From positions 496,001 through 560,000 of the forward strand of contig NC_026501.1 in the NCBI RefSeq assembly GCF_000182925.2: a stretch of DNA of 64,000 bases. The letters are read 5' to 3'. The stretch is from Neurospora crassa OR74A (lineage: Eukaryota > Ascomycota > Sordariomycetes > Sordariales > Sordariaceae). How positions within the stretch are numbered: the stretch's first letter is position 1; every line of letters starts with the position of its first letter. The position numbers and the translations under genes are program-made. The notes beneath the pieces were generated by a model. It was given only the letters and a program-made list of their open reading frames with translations. It did not search any database and was not told the origin of the DNA. Shown here in pieces: positions 35,405 to 47,089 of this stretch.

Positions 35405-36755
35405 ATGGCCGAAAAACCGTCGGTCCTCATCATCGGTGGTCTCGGCTACATTGGCCGTTTCCTCGCCCTTCACATTCACAAGAACAACCTCGCTTCCGAA
35501 GTGCGCATTGTCGACAAGGTCCTGCCCCAGCTTGCCTGGCTGGCGCCCGAGTTTGAGGAAGCGTGCGCGGGACCCAAGTTCATGCAGGCGGATGCGAGCA
35601 GAGAGCGTACGTCTCCGATCCCTCCTTAGGGATTTCACCATCCCCCTTGCTTCCACGTTTGCGTATGACACTTCGAGCGCGAAAGTGACTAACACATGCG
35701 CGCGCATATACAGAGTCTCTCCAAAGGATATTTGACCGATCTAACGGAAAGCAATGGGACTATGTCTTCAACTGCGGCGGTGAGACGCGCTACTCACAGG
35801 AAGAGGAGGTGTACAAGCTGCGCTCGCTCGAGCTGTCGTTAGCCGTGGGAAGAGAAGCCGCCAAGCGGGGTGTCAAGTGCTTCATCGAGCTGAGTACGGG
35901 GATGGTCTATAAGCCGGACTCGGCGCCTAGCAAGGAGCAGGACAAGCTGAAGCCATGGAGCAAGATTGCCGTCTTCAAGCTGCAGGCCGAGGAGGAGTTG
36001 GCCAAGATTCCAGGGTACGTTTTTTTTTTTTTAGAACTTGTTGACTCACCCCCTGATCCACCCACCCACCCAACCTCTTCGCCGTGTATGCGCATTATTC
36101 GCTGACAATATCCTTTCCCTTTTCATCCAGACTCAACCTCGCTATCGTCCGTCTCTCCCACGTGTACGGCCCGTACGCGTCGCAATGGGTCGCGACCGCC
36201 CTCTGCATGGCGCGCGTCTACCAAGCCCTCGGGTCCGAGATGAAGTGGCTCTGGACCAAGAACCTCTGCACCAACACGGTGCACATCCACGACGTGACGC
36301 GCGCTCTCTGGCAGGTGGCCGAATGGTACGCGGCTGGCAAGGCTAAGTGGGATGCGGCCAAGATGGGCCCCACCCCGACGTTCAACGTGGTCGACAAGGG
36401 CCGCACGACGCAGGGCATCATGGCGGACCTGATCGGCGACGTGTTCGGCATCAAGACGGGCTTCCAGGGCACCATCATCTCCAACTTTGCCAAGATCCAC
36501 CTGCACGACGTGGTGGAGGACGTCAACGACGAGCTGCTGGGCCCTTGGGCGGGTCTGCTCGAGGACGCGGGGATAACGAAGCCGGGGCCCCTGACCCCCT
36601 TTATGGAGGCGGAGCTGCTCAAGGATACCGACCTCAGCATGGATGGTTCACGGCTGGAGGAGCTACTCGGGTTCAAGTATGAGAAACCCCAGATCAACAA
36701 GGAGCTGTTGCAGGAGGTCATCGAGAGCTATAAGCGCATGAAGTGGTGGCCTTAG
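35405..36755 (+). CDS. NAD-dependent epimerase/dehydratase-family protein (extended SDR)
   Basis: There are three exons: 35405-35606, 35714-36014 and 36131-36755, with introns of 107 and 116 bp; the product is 375 residues. Start context is CAAGATGGC after a CAACAACA/CACACA leader. It opens with a Rossmann loop (VLIIGGLGYIGRFLALHIHKN, GxxGxxG at about 10-16), then VRIVDKVLP, the strand DYVFNCGGETRYSQEEE, FIELSTGMVYKPD with the active-site-like Ser/Thr region, VFKLQAEEEL where Lys sits in a degenerate YxxxK position, LAIVRLSHVYGPYASQWVA, and VHIHDVTRALWQVAEWY. This is the extended short-chain dehydrogenase fold of sugar-nucleotide epimerases and 3-beta-HSD-like proteins. The classic YxxxK tyrosine appears replaced (VFKLQ), so it may bind a nucleotide without classic dehydrogenase chemistry. 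Substrate unknown; no signal peptide. Confidence 0.85.
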
Positions 36756-37047
36756 ACATCACCGGACGGACGGACGGACGAACGAAAAAAGGGGGGTACA
36801 AACACAATTGGAACATCTTCAAAAATCTTGCCGGAGTTTATCATGTCTTTTTTGTTTTTTTTTTTTTTTCATTCTTTTGGTCGATTTCGGTTGGTCTGGT
36901 CGTTCGGGGGTTCAGGTCGCGATGCGTTATGAGCCTTTTTTTGGTTGGTTGGTTGGTTGGTTGCCTGGCTGGTCGGTCGGAGGATAGGATTTAGCATGAA
37001 AGAGAGGAAGGGAAAAAGAAGGAGAAAGGAGTTTGAAACTGAAATTA

Positions 37048-37130
37048 CCGTCGTCATCGTCGTCGTCATTATCGTCGTCATTGTCGCCGTCGTCGTCGTC
37101 ATCATCATCATCATCACCATCATCATCATT
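37048..37130. repeat. Compound (GTC)/(ATC) trinucleotide array
   Basis: About 28 trinucleotide units mixing GTC, ATC and ATT, ending in ATTATATATC. It lies 300 bp downstream of the epimerase-like stop and may be in its 3' UTR. Confidence 0.85.
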
Positions 37131-37642
37131 ATATATCTAGGGCAAAGGCTGAAGCCTCCCAGGAAGAAGCTGTTGTTGCCAGTTGCTGGACTATGGTATG
37201 GGTTCTTGTACTATTAGGATATCCTTTTTAATAAGTGTCAGTTGTTGTTGTCCTTGGTGGAGATACTAGACCGGGTCTTTATTACTTCTTGGGGTGGTGA
37301 TAGCGACATGGGACGCGGAACTTGGGTCTGGGTGCGAAAGGGAGAGGAGCATTAAATAGTTGATGAACCCAATATTTAAGGGATCCCATGCCAATAAACT
37401 TGACTGTTGGACGTGCTGTCGCCGGTGTTGGTAGTCGCCTTCGTTTTGGTTAGAAAAAAACGACAATGATATTTGCTAGAGGTAAGTAGGGAGCGCTCAT
37501 GTTGGTGTTTGCATCATGGTGGTGTGATGAAAGAAACATCCATTTCCAACAGGGAAACGTCCACCTTCGATCAGTTAAGCTGGTTGGTAGAGGCGAGTGT
37601 CGATGATCAAAATTACTTTTGAAACGGAGAAGAAAAAGAAAA

Positions 37643-37670
37643 CCAACGCCAACGCCAACGCCAACGCCAA
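37643..37670. repeat. (AACGCC)4 hexanucleotide microsatellite
   Basis: Four to five tandem AACGCC units in intergenic DNA. Confidence 0.85.
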
Positions 37671-40392
37671 TAGCAACATCAAGAACAAACTCTACTATCC
37701 CGACCTCCCAAAGCCTAAGATGATGCACCAACTTGCGCCCACTCCTAGTTTTGTATTATTCTTGAGTTCTTGCGGTATTCAAGCAACAAAGCTAATGACA
37801 ACGTCCCCTAGGTAATGGTGTCATGTTCACTCTTGGCTCCCTTTCGGAATATACCCTTGGTCTTTAGAGATAGCACAGCCCAAACACCGCGCAAGCCTAT
37901 ACTTAGATCTCGGTAGGGCAGTCGTCCATCAGGGGGGGAAAGGTCGGAAAATGGTGACGGACCTAACGCGAGTGCCGAGTTTGTTCAAAGTGACTGTGTG
38001 TTCTGGCTTGGGGCGACTACATAGGTAGGTATGTGGGGACAAGGTATCTATATATAAGTCACCTCTTCCTCCGGGTAACCTAGGTAGATTGATGGTTTGC
38101 GGTAAGTAAGGAGACGGTGAACTCGTTCCCTTTTTGAAAAAAAAAAAAAAAAAAAAAGACCTAGCGTATATAAAAACTAAGGTAGATGTTCCCTAGAGAA
38201 TTCATCATTATTGTCGAGTAAAATGATGATGGCTTTCAAGGCGGGTTGGGTTGATCGTGACTTGGCGCTTCGCGAATAAATGTCTGATTTTCGAGGTTTG
38301 CCATTCATTCTTGTGCGACCTTGGAGGTTTGTATAAGTAGCCCCCCCCCACACCGTCGTCCCAAACCAGAACACCATGAACCCTTTGATAAAATAAAAAG
38401 TAACTTGGTGTGAAAGAACTCACATGTCACGAGAAAGACATTTCGGAGCGTGAGGACTACATACACGGGGGCTAAGCTCGTAGTGTACATAGCTCAGGAG
38501 TGCCTGGCTTGGAGGTCAATGGGTCAAAGGGGGTCTGGGGTAAGCTATTTACGTATATAGTGTACGGGGGGGCCGGGGGGGTACTTAATACCCCGCATAT
38601 GTCTCTGCGTTCTTACAACGATCAGTGAGAGTGTCGACGCGGCTGTTGGATATTGACTTAGTATAAGGCGTTGTTGAATGGATTTTCGACGTGAGATTTG
38701 TTAGAGATCTGATGTTCCGTCCTCAATCAAATGTGAACACTGGTTAGAGCTGTGTACGTCAGTTCATGCAGTACGCCCTGCCTTTTTCCCATCATGTCAG
38801 GTCAGCATGTTCCAAATCGCAACAACCTACAGGCACGTCATCGCATCCATGTCTTCGGGCAAGGCGAGTCAATTGGGGGAGAAATCGATATCTCTTTGGG
38901 AAACGAGTGACCGGTATTGACTTCATTTAGAGGAAATCATTGATGACTGGCTGCCTAGAGGTAGGTAGTTCCAGGCTACGATTTCTACCAAGTCATTGTA
39001 GTCTTGTTAGTCTATCAATTGATTATCGAGACCATGCGAGGTGCCCGACGGAATGTAGTGTACATAAACCGAACTAAAGACCTGACCGTCCTGACGGAGC
39101 GCCGAGAGACCCCCACCCTTGACTTAAACCCTACCCCCCCTGAGCTGAAAGGGGATCCCCCGCATGCTCGCTCGCTCCGACAGTCGCGACGTCACTGTTT
39201 TCGCTTGCTGGGATGATGCTCGCTGCGGGGGAGAACTGTGAGAACTTGAACCGAAACTGCTTGCCTCGAGCCAGGGAACTGTGAGGATGACGCCAGACGA
39301 CGATGGACGGAGCTCCTCAGTCAATTCTTCTTTAGCATTTAGCTCGAGCTGCAGCGCCATATTTCCCATATTTGCGCTGAAATCTCATCAGACTGCACTG
39401 CTTGCCCACGCATCCATTGGAATTGTACAAAGGTGGGAAAAGTCCTGCGATCTTGCATTTGCGCTTGCGACGAGTCGGATGAGATCCGCATCTGTCAACT
39501 GTTAGGTGGTGCGGCCGGCAACATGTCAGTTTGTGTCGGGTGTGTGTGCGACAGGACGGGCGGGCAGATTGAGTGGGTGGGAAGAGAAGATTGAGGGGAG
39601 CACCTCAGCCCGCGCATGGATGTGGAACTGAAGTCAGCCGTTTGCCTCGGTCGGGCCCGATCCGATTGAAGCTCGTGAAAGTCGCTTTTTGGAGGTTCAT
39701 CTGGTACCTACCACAATGGGTATCAGATGCGCTTTTACTTTTAGTGATCAGGTACCGCCGAGAAAGCTTGGAGCGGTTCCTTGTGATGTGATGGTCCAAG
39801 GTTCCCGGGGAGGGATCCATTCCTAGGTATGTCCTGCCAAACATATCCATGTCCATCATTGTGTGTCTGTCAAGCATGGTCCTCGCTGGCTGCATGCCCG
39901 TTGCGTTGCGAGCTGTGATGAATGATGCACCCCCACTTTCGGCCGTGTGGTTAGCTGGGTGTGGATGTGTTGGGTCTGATGTTAATGAAACGTACCTATG
40001 TACATATGCTACTGTACATGTGAGCTTACTAGTAGTAGTAGGTATAAGATCAATGACGACCCTGGGTTATTCTTCATCGAAGCTGTTTTTGTATTTCTCT
40101 CTTTTTCCACTTTTCTTCTGAAATTGTCAAGTGCTGAGCCAACTCCTTGCATACTATATATCCGCATGTGAGTACTTACCACTATCACGGTAATCACCGT
40201 TGGTCCCGGTGCTCTCGCGCTGGAGAAACCGCCCAGTTGTGCCGTGTCAACAACGAAGCCAGCTACAATTCCGCGAAATCCGCGATTCAGAAACATAAAC
40301 AAGGCAACCCGTCGCTAACTATCATCTTCCCTCCCAGTCTTCCACAGCTCATCTTTTCCCCCAAAACCAACAACCAAACAAAACCGTACAAA

Positions 40393-41074
40393 ATGGCCGC
40401 TCCCGCGAACAAGACCATCGGAGACCTCTCCGGCAAGTGGGTTATGGTACGGCCTTCTTCCCTCGCTGCCCTCTCGCAGATACCCAATTTGTCAATCTAC
40501 CAACTAACCACCCCTCTCTTAACAAAAACAGAACAAGTCCCTCTCCTCCGACGTCGACCCCGGCCTCAAGCTCCAAAACATGAGCTACCTCACCCGCAAA
40601 CTCATCACCTCCGTCACCCTCACCCTCGACATCAAGCAATTCTCCGCTCCGCCCTCTCCTCCCGCCGACGCCGACTCCTCCGCCCCCGCCGTCATCCACA
40701 TTGAGATCGACCAGACCGGCACCGGCGGCATGAAGGGCACTTCGGAAAAGCGGTGCCTCGACAACGTCTTCCGCGACCACAAGGACTGGCTGTTTGGGCA
40801 CGTCAAGGGGCAGACGCGCTGGGTGACAAGTTCTGAAGAAGTCGAGGACGCCTTTTTGAAGAGCGGCTGGCTCGAGGGCGAGGAGGAGAAGACGGGTCCC
40901 AATGGCGAGACGCACGTCTTGTCGTATGTGGAGAGCTATACGGATGGGTGGACGGCGACGCAGGTGTGGGGGTTCAAGACGATCGAGGGCGAGCGGAGGC
41001 ATGTGCGGAATGTGGTGATTGCCAAGGGAAGCGAGAGGGTGGAGTTGCAGTTGGTGTATGATTACCTTTCTTGA
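40393..41074 (+). CDS. Small calycin/lipocalin-like protein, 198 residues
   Basis: There are two exons: 40393-40446 (18 codons) and 40532-41074, with an 85 bp intron (GTACGG/AACAG) in phase 0. Start context is CAAAATGGC. The sequence begins with DLSGKWVM-NKSLSSD, a G-x-W pattern that opens the first beta strand in lipocalins and fatty-acid-binding proteins. Alternating beta-type stretches follow: LITSVTLTLDIKQF, VIHIEIDQTGTGGMKGTSEKR, FGHVKGQTRWV, HVLSYVESYTDGWTATQVWGF, RRHVRNVVIAKGSERVELQLVYDYL. That is consistent with an 8-10 strand barrel. There is no signal peptide, so it is probably a cytosolic hydrophobic-ligand binder. Such proteins are common in filamentous fungi but lack an assigned function. 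The fold call is moderate; the gene itself is secure. Confidence 0.8.
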
Positions 41075-41926
41075 GTACTCCGAGGGAGGGTAACAGTGGT
41101 CATTGAGGTTGTGTATTGATACCTAACTAGACGATTTGGGAAAATTTCACGGGTTTGTGAGCAATGTCTAATGCGTCTTGGGCTTTGAGCGTGGAGTGGT
41201 GACTGTTTTGGGGGGATGGATGGTGAAGCTCATGGTGGTAATCGGCATGGAGGAGAAATCCGGGGAGCTTGGCGGAGTGGAACTTCTTCATGAATCTGGT
41301 TCGAAAAAAGCAGGTCTCTTTCGGCTCAGCATCAATGCCAAGATATCATGACATGAAAGTGAAGAAATAAACTCTGGGCCGCGGTCTTTCGGCACATGTT
41401 ATTGTTGTGACCTGACTTATGTTTTTGTGTTCATATGGGGCGTTGAAACAGGCCCCGTCTTGTGTCGAGACGGTCAGATTGTTTACCTAGCGGAGCTTTG
41501 ATGATTACTCGTATACTTCGAGTTGGCTTCTCCGTTAGCGTGTACCCGCCAAATACTCTCTTCTTCAGTGTGAAGCTCTGAGTGCATTCTCAGGCCCGAC
41601 TGTATCTCTCCCCTGTCAGCTTATGCGGTCATACCCATTGCTGGTTCCATGTTGAATGCTCCTGTGCCCGTACCTTCCCTGTAGCGATATGATAAACCAT
41701 CCATCCAAGCCTGAACGCCAATAACAAACCAAATAGAGTCTTTCCTCTAGGTTATCAGGGAACTAACGATTCTTTAAAAGAGCCGCAACTGCACACCTCC
41801 CCCCACTGTCCGGGGCTTTCGAGGCTGTGTCTGAGCCGCTGTGGTATTCCGCGATCCGCGACTCTCCGGCATCCGTCTTGTCTTCATTTCCGTCTTTAAC
41901 ACCCATCCTCCCTCTGCAACATGCCC
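41075..41926. other. Convergent intergenic region
   Basis: It lies between the stops of the calycin-like gene (plus) and the CBS-domain gene (minus). No repeats of note and no gene are seen. Confidence 0.7.
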
Positions 41927-42572
41927 TTACGCAGGCCTCCTCTTGACAAACTCCTCCAGATCCGCCACCGTCGCCACACCCAGGACGAACCGCCTATTCT
42001 CATCCGTGATGACGGCAAAGTCCTGCTTCTGGCCTGCCGTGGCAACGCCGGCGAAGAAGGCCTCGAGTTCCTCCAAAGGTGTCTCCATGGTGATGACCTG
42101 GTACTTGGCGGCGTCCTTGCGACGGAAGCGCATCATGGCGGTGCGCACCTCATCTTCGGGCTTGACCTCGCCGCGCTCGAGGCGGGCTTGCAGCTGCGGG
42201 ATGGAGATGTAGCCGAGCAGGGCGCGGGTCTGCGAGTCGACGATGGTCAGGTGGGTGTAGTCGCGCTCAAAGGCGGAGAGGAGGGCGAGCGAGATGGGGT
42301 CCGAGGGGTTAAGGGAGAGGGCGGCGGGAGGGTCGAGGTCTTCTACTGTGGCCTGGGAAAGACGTTAGTTTTTGGCAGGGGTTAACTAGGTAAGTTGGTG
42401 TTTTGATTTCGAGGGATGCGGTTGGCTCAACACCAAGTGGTATATTCACGATGGGAGACAGAATGCTTACCCCGCGATATCTGGAAGCCCATTTCGAGAC
42501 AAAGGGCTGCTGAAGCTCGGGAATCGAGGGCGATCCTTCTGTGGTCATGGGCTGCGCCATGATATCAGTCAT
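41927..42572 (-). CDS. CBS-domain-pair protein, 175 residues
   Basis: Exon 1 is 42572-42471 (34 codons) and exon 2 is 42352-41927, with a 118 bp intron (GTAAGC/CCCAG) in phase 0. A later ATG at 42560 is possible. After a short N-terminal stretch, two CBS motifs are visible: ALSLNPSDPISLALLSAFERDYTHLTIVD ... LLGYISIPQLQARLERG (about 44-95) and YQVITMETPLEELEAFF ... QDFAVITDENRRFVLGVATVADLEEFVKR (about 118-173). Paired CBS motifs form a Bateman module that binds adenosine nucleotides and regulates a partner. No catalytic domain is attached, so this is a stand-alone regulatory module, a type found throughout ascomycetes. The partner and ligand are unknown. It shares a 1.5 kb divergent promoter with the phosphate carrier gene. 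Confidence 0.85.
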
Positions 42573-44064
42573 TGTGGTGGAATTGTGTTCAGGTTGGTAG
42601 GTAGAGGTAGTGTAGCCCAGGTCGGCAGTGCTCTGTGTCGTCGTCCGAGAAATTCCCGGGTTGTGATGGATCGTTGCCCAATTGACAAGTCTCGAGTCTG
42701 GTAGGTGAGCCAAACCAAAAGGATGCGCTGAAGAAGGCAGCTAGAACCACTTCTTTGACCAATCAGGTATCGGCATCAGAGTTAGTCAGGGCGTTTGGGT
42801 CCACCAGGGCCACTCGCTACAGGGCTGCTGTGGACAGTGACAAACAGTGGGTGCACCGGCACTTTCCGTGGGCTGGTCCTTTCCTTCCCCTCTGTCAAGA
42901 AAATGACTGGATTTTTCTCCTCTGCTCTTTGCTGGAGGTTAGGTTACTGAAGGTAAGGTACCTTTATGCTCCGACCCTTCACTTCCTCCAAGTGCTGGAA
43001 ATCTCTATTCTCTGACCGCCTTCTCAGATCTCGAGAACCGATCATACCCAAGAGCCCTTTTGGAACTCTCTTCAGGTTCAAAGCCCTATTGTATGGACAT
43101 TAATTCCATGTCAAAGCTAAGTGCCACTACCTTAAGTAGTCAGGTACCTCTAGTGTACCTATAGCGCGCTCGCTGGACCAGCACGATAAAGTGTAGATTT
43201 ACATAGTGTAGCGTCCACGGGTGTGGGACGAGGACGAGATAAGGACATGCCTAGTGGGCCTTCGATTGGCTGTGATGTCACACTGACCAACGACGTCACC
43301 AAAACAATCCGACCTGCCTCGAGCCTGCCTCCATTCAGAGATACCTTCACCATGTACCTTTAACACAACTCCAACGCTGCCGCATGACTGGCCAGCTTCT
43401 TTCAAATGGATCCCGATTGCCCGGTTTTGGACCTTGATGGCTCAGCTGCCATGATTGACAGACAGGACCAGCAACGGAACTGAAGCAAGATATGGACGGA
43501 GCTTGCTTGCCTTTCCCATCCGCGAGCCGGCCTACCCGGGACACACGGAGAATAACAACCACTCTCCAGCGTGACGGGTTTGGATTGTCATTGGAGGTTC
43601 AGATCAGACCTTCTGCTATTTAACGGATTTGATTCCCTCGATCCAAGTCTTGCTGGCCGTTTCCTATCATTGTCGCACAGTACCTTCCATCATTTTTTTT
43701 TCATTTCTACGGTTCTCTTCACTCGTCGATATACCACGACTGGCACTGGGTCGCAAACAGGTCGTATTTGTTTCGACTTTCGAGAGTTGTAAGTGTTTGT
43801 CTTTGCTCCAGTTCCGACACTCGGGTTGGCCATCATTTCCCGTGTGTCACGTTGGTCACTACCTAGCTCTCGGCTGTCTCACAATGCTACCGTTGGGTTG
43901 TTCCTGTCAGCACTACGAATCCTTCTCGGAACCAGCCCCTCATTCGCCTCGCGAAGCTTCCCGAGTTGTCCTCTTTTGACTTTTCTGGCTGATTTTCCAA
44001 CATCTTTCCAGAGACATCATCACCCGGACAGTTCGTCAGCAATACCTAGAGCACATTTGTCACA
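42573..44064. other. Divergent promoter, CBS-domain gene / phosphate carrier
   Basis: 1.5 kb separate the two starts. The carrier side is CT-rich from about 43660 and is probably a long leader. Short ORFs there (e.g. 43793-44188, which overlaps the carrier start in another frame) are unconvincing. Confidence 0.65.
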
Positions 44065-45279
44065 ATGCCGAGCGTATACCCAGGACTCGATATCCTCCAG
44101 AACACGTTTGGTAGTTCATACCAGCCCAAGTCCAATGGCGCGACTCCTCTCCAGGCCCGCACCGATCTTTATCCCGCATACTCGATAGTCGACGATGCGA
44201 AGAGCAAGGCAAAGAAGCTGAGCGCTGAAGCCGCTCACGAGTTTGACGTTGCCAGCCAAAAGGCCCAGGCCAAGACTGGACACATTGAGCTGTACTCCTC
44301 CCAATACTATGCCGCATGCACATTCGGTGGCTTGATGGCCTGTGTAAGTCTATAATTCAGCGATATTGCCGTGCGTGCAGGAAAATGGCGGGACTAACTG
44401 GTTTTGTAGGGCGTCACTCACACTGCGGTAACACCGTTGGATCTTGTCAAGACGAGACGCCAGATCGACTCGAAGCTGTACAAGGGCAACTTCCAAGCTT
44501 GGGGTCACATTCTCAGGCACGAAGGTGTTCGCGGCATCTTCACCGGTTGGAGTCCGACCTTCTTCGGTTACTCGGCCCAGGGTGCGTTCAAGTATGGCTG
44601 GTATGAGTTTTTCAAGAAAAAGTATTCGGACCTCGCTGGTCCCGAAAACGCGCACAAGTACAAGACAGCACTGTACCTGAGCGCGTCCGCCTCGGCAGAA
44701 TTCTTGGCCGATATTGCGCTCTGCCCCTTCGAGGCCATCAAGGTCCGCATGCAGGGTACCATTCCGTCGCAGTACAAGGGCACCTTTGATGGCTTCAGCC
44801 AGATCACGGCCAAGGAAGGCTGGGGCGGTCTCTACAAGGGTCTCTACCCTCTCTGGGGTCGCCAAATCCCTTACACCATGATGAAGTTCGCTTCGTTCGA
44901 GACCATTGTTGAGATGATCTACGACCGTCTGCCCGGTGGCAAGAGCGACTACGGCAAGGCTGCCCAGACCGGAGTCTCCTTCGTTGCTGGTTATGCTGCC
45001 GGTATCCTCTGCGCCATTGTGTCTCACCCCGCCGATGTCATGGTCAGCAAGCTCAACGCCTACCGCAAGCCCGGCGAGGGAATGGGTGCTGTCACTTCGA
45101 GAATCTACAAGGACATTGGCTTCAAGGGTCTCTGGAACGGTCTGCCAGTGAGAATTGTCATGATTGGTACCCTTACCGGTCTGCAGTGGATGATTTATGA
45201 CTACTTCAAGGTCTTCATGGGTCTGCCTACCACTGGTGGTGCCGCACCCCCTGCGGAGAAGCCCGCGCAGCACTCTTGA
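44065..45279 (+). CDS. pic2: Mitochondrial phosphate carrier (SLC25A3/PIC2 type)
   Basis: Two exons, 44065-44343 and 44410-45279, are separated by a 66 bp intron (GTAAGT/TGTAG) in phase 0; the product is 382 residues. It imports phosphate (and, for Pic2-type members, copper) across the inner mitochondrial membrane for ATP synthesis. Three mitochondrial-carrier repeats are visible with their Px[DE]xx[KR]-type signatures: TPLDLVKTR (about 101-108), CPFEAIKVR (about 198-206) and HPADVMVSK (about 299-307). Phosphate-carrier-specific stretches are also present: GVTHTAVTPLD, SASASAEFLADIALCPFEA, PLWGRQIPYTMMKF and RIVMIGTLTGLQWMIYD. The roughly 80-residue N-terminal extension is longer than the yeast proteins and could be a presequence. 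The C-terminal GLPTTGG resembles yeast Pic2. The ATG follows GTCACA. Confidence 0.95.
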
Positions 45280-45670
45280 GCTGTCATGGAGAATGAGTGA
45301 TGATGGTGGAACGGATCAGGGCATCTTTAATGTTGGAGTTTAGCCTGGAGTTACAGATGCGTCTTGTGTGTTTTATATCCTAGCAGTTGGTTAATGTATT
45401 GTTGCGAAAAGCTGCCGTCCGAACACTAATTTGCCCCTGAATATGTCAAGAGTGTTTGCTGTATCTTTCTCAGTCCATATTGGTTGCTGTTCTTGAAACT
45501 GGAAGGAACGCACATAGACTGGCTTATCGATCCCCGGCAAACTGGACCCAGCTTACAAGGGAAGTCAGGGAAGGAACCAGCCGATTTAATCCCACTCCGG
45601 CCCGCCGACAATCATAATGGCGCAATCACCAACTTCCACTGTCTCCTCTTTTCGTCCTCCTCTCGCTCTC
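45280..45670. other. Short convergent intergenic region
   Basis: The 3' flanks of the phosphate carrier (plus) and the PNP_UDP gene (minus) meet here. Nothing else is seen. Confidence 0.7.
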
Positions 45671-47089
45671 TCAAACTCGATCACACAACGTCTTTCGAAC
45701 ATGTCCAGAAGCCTCATAGCTCCAAGACAACAGCCCCCAAAATCTGCATTGAACATAGTAGGTGGGAGTAACCCGGAGTACATAACTCAAGCATCTAATA
45801 TCAGTTGTTCCGCCAGATGTGTGATTACCAACGACGAATTTCGACCCCCAGATGCTGCCATTGAACTGCATCCCGCCGGCACTACCCCCTGTTCCTCCTC
45901 CGCCCCGTTGGGTATCCTGTCGACCACCCAGATCTATGGAATCCGAAGACTGCAGAGAGTTACAAACCGTAGCAGGGGCAATATACCTCTCAATAACCGC
46001 CTTTGCTACCGACGCCGCCGTTGCGGCAGCATAGTTCTGCCATCCCTTGTTTTTGTGGCTATCGGCATAGTCACATACCCCCTTGATAACAATGCACGGT
46101 AGCTCGTCCCAAACACCTGCTCCCTCCATCTCAAAAGCGATAACACTAGCTTCTGCAGCAATCTGATCACGCCGTTTGCCAGACCGGATGACAGCGTCTC
46201 CAGAACCAATCGCTCCGACGTGGAAATAGATGCCTTCCGGGCATTCAGAGTCCGGATCATCTGGAGTTGACTGTAGATGTTCTCTCGGTATCAAGCAGCT
46301 TACATCGCATCCAAGCTCCTCACACGACAGCTTTAAAGACTCTCCACATGCCGGATCCTCGTCGCTCAGGCATCTTTCACATATCACGCACCCGCTCCCA
46401 GAACGATGCTTGTGTCGATACCATGGCTGGAAGAGCCGGTCATTGACTGCTCCTGGGTAATGGTAGTTGGCGTGACTTTGTCGTCGGTTACGGCTGGTCT
46501 TTGTGTTGGCCTTCCCCTGGAGATGGTTGAGGAAGATGCCTGCCCGTTGCTCGATTTGCTCTTGGACTCTTGATCCACCCAAGTTGGCCAGAATGTGGCG
46601 AATGGTCTTGTTAGGCCGACCCAGATTATCATGGGCGGTATCTTTGCGAGAGAAGCGATCGGTCAGAACTCTCCCAAGATCATACTGAACCACGATGGTG
46701 CTGATGATTACATCGCTGAGGGAGATCGCCGTCATCTCTGGTTCAGACCCTATGAAAGGAACTGCGCCGCAAACACCAACCAGAAGAGCCAGAGACACTC
46801 GCGGGTAGCTGGAACGAAGGCTCGTAGCTGCGCTGGCGGCCATTGCCTTGCCCATATCGGACAACTGGACGATCACGACATTGCAAGTTCCCAGTCGCCC
46901 AGTTGTGTATATGTTGTGGTCGCCCTGCACCTTCCCAAACTGATCGCCATATTCGTTCCAGAACTCGTCGATGAGCAGGCATACGGCGTCGAATTCGCGT
47001 GCGAGCGCACATATTATGGCAACTTCGAAGCCGCTGCGCCCGTTGGGACGGGTGAAGCCATCAGGCCGTTGACTCGACGATGTATCCAT
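45671..47089 (-). CDS. PNP_UDP (nucleoside-phosphorylase-fold) effector with C-terminal amyloid-type motif
   Basis: A single 472-residue ORF. Residues 20-370 are a nucleoside-phosphorylase-superfamily domain: EVAIICALAREFDAV, the phosphate-loop-like SDMGKAMAA, LLVGVCGAVP, SLSDVIIS, HVGAIGSGDAVIRSG, EMEGAGVW (ribose-binding Glu at 320-322) and KGVCDYAD with the likely catalytic Asp340. A Cys-rich insert (about 234-266) is typical of fungal STAND-associated members. Relatives are fused to NACHT or NB-ARC receptors in fungi, and bacterial relatives act as ATP-degrading immune effectors. A Gly-rich hinge (about 387-406) then leads to the motif N-G-S-I-W-G-S-K-F-V-V-G ... S-G-G-T-T-D-I at 408-431 (bases 45797-45868), which matches the NLR N-terminus encoded next door. 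The last 41 residues are not conserved in appearance, and an intron there is possible. Nucleosidase activity is inferred. Confidence 0.85.
   Translation of the reverse strand: MDTSSSQRPDGFTRPNGRSGFEVAIICALAREFDAVCLLIDEFWNEYGDQFGKVQGDHNIYTTGRLGTCNVVIVQLSDMGKAMAASAATSLRSSYPRVSLALLVGVCGAVPFIGSEPEMTAISLSDVIISTIVVQYDLGRVLTDRFSRKDTAHDNLGRPNKTIRHILANLGGSRVQEQIEQRAGIFLNHLQGKANTKTSRNRRQSHANYHYPGAVNDRLFQPWYRHKHRSGSGCVICERCLSDEDPACGESLKLSCEELGCDVSCLIPREHLQSTPDDPDSECPEGIYFHVGAIGSGDAVIRSGKRRDQIAAEASVIAFEMEGAGVWDELPCIVIKGVCDYADSHKNKGWQNYAAATAASVAKAVIERYIAPATVCNSLQSSDSIDLGGRQDTQRGGGGTGGSAGGMQFNGSIWGSKFVVGNHTSGGTTDIRCLSYVLRVTPTYYVQCRFWGLLSWSYEASGHVRKTLCDRV

Larger units (their letters stand above)
36756..40392. 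other. 3.6 kb intergenic region with microsatellites
   Basis: It lies between the epimerase-like gene and the calycin-like gene, both plus strand. It holds poly-T (about 36856-36869), a GGTT run (36942-36962), a GTC/ATC trinucleotide array (37048-37130), an AACGCC run (37643-37670), a 21-A run (38137-38157) and AGGT runs. An 81-codon minus-strand ORF at 39124-39369 is open, but nothing supports it as a gene. Confidence 0.65.

Noticed and set aside
36218-36721. 167-codon minus-strand ORF
   Set aside because: Antisense to exon 3 of the epimerase-like gene, which has the conserved protein features.
44350-45273. 307-codon open frame on the minus strand
   Set aside because: It lies wholly opposite the phosphate carrier exon, whose three carrier signatures are intact; it is a codon-bias shadow.
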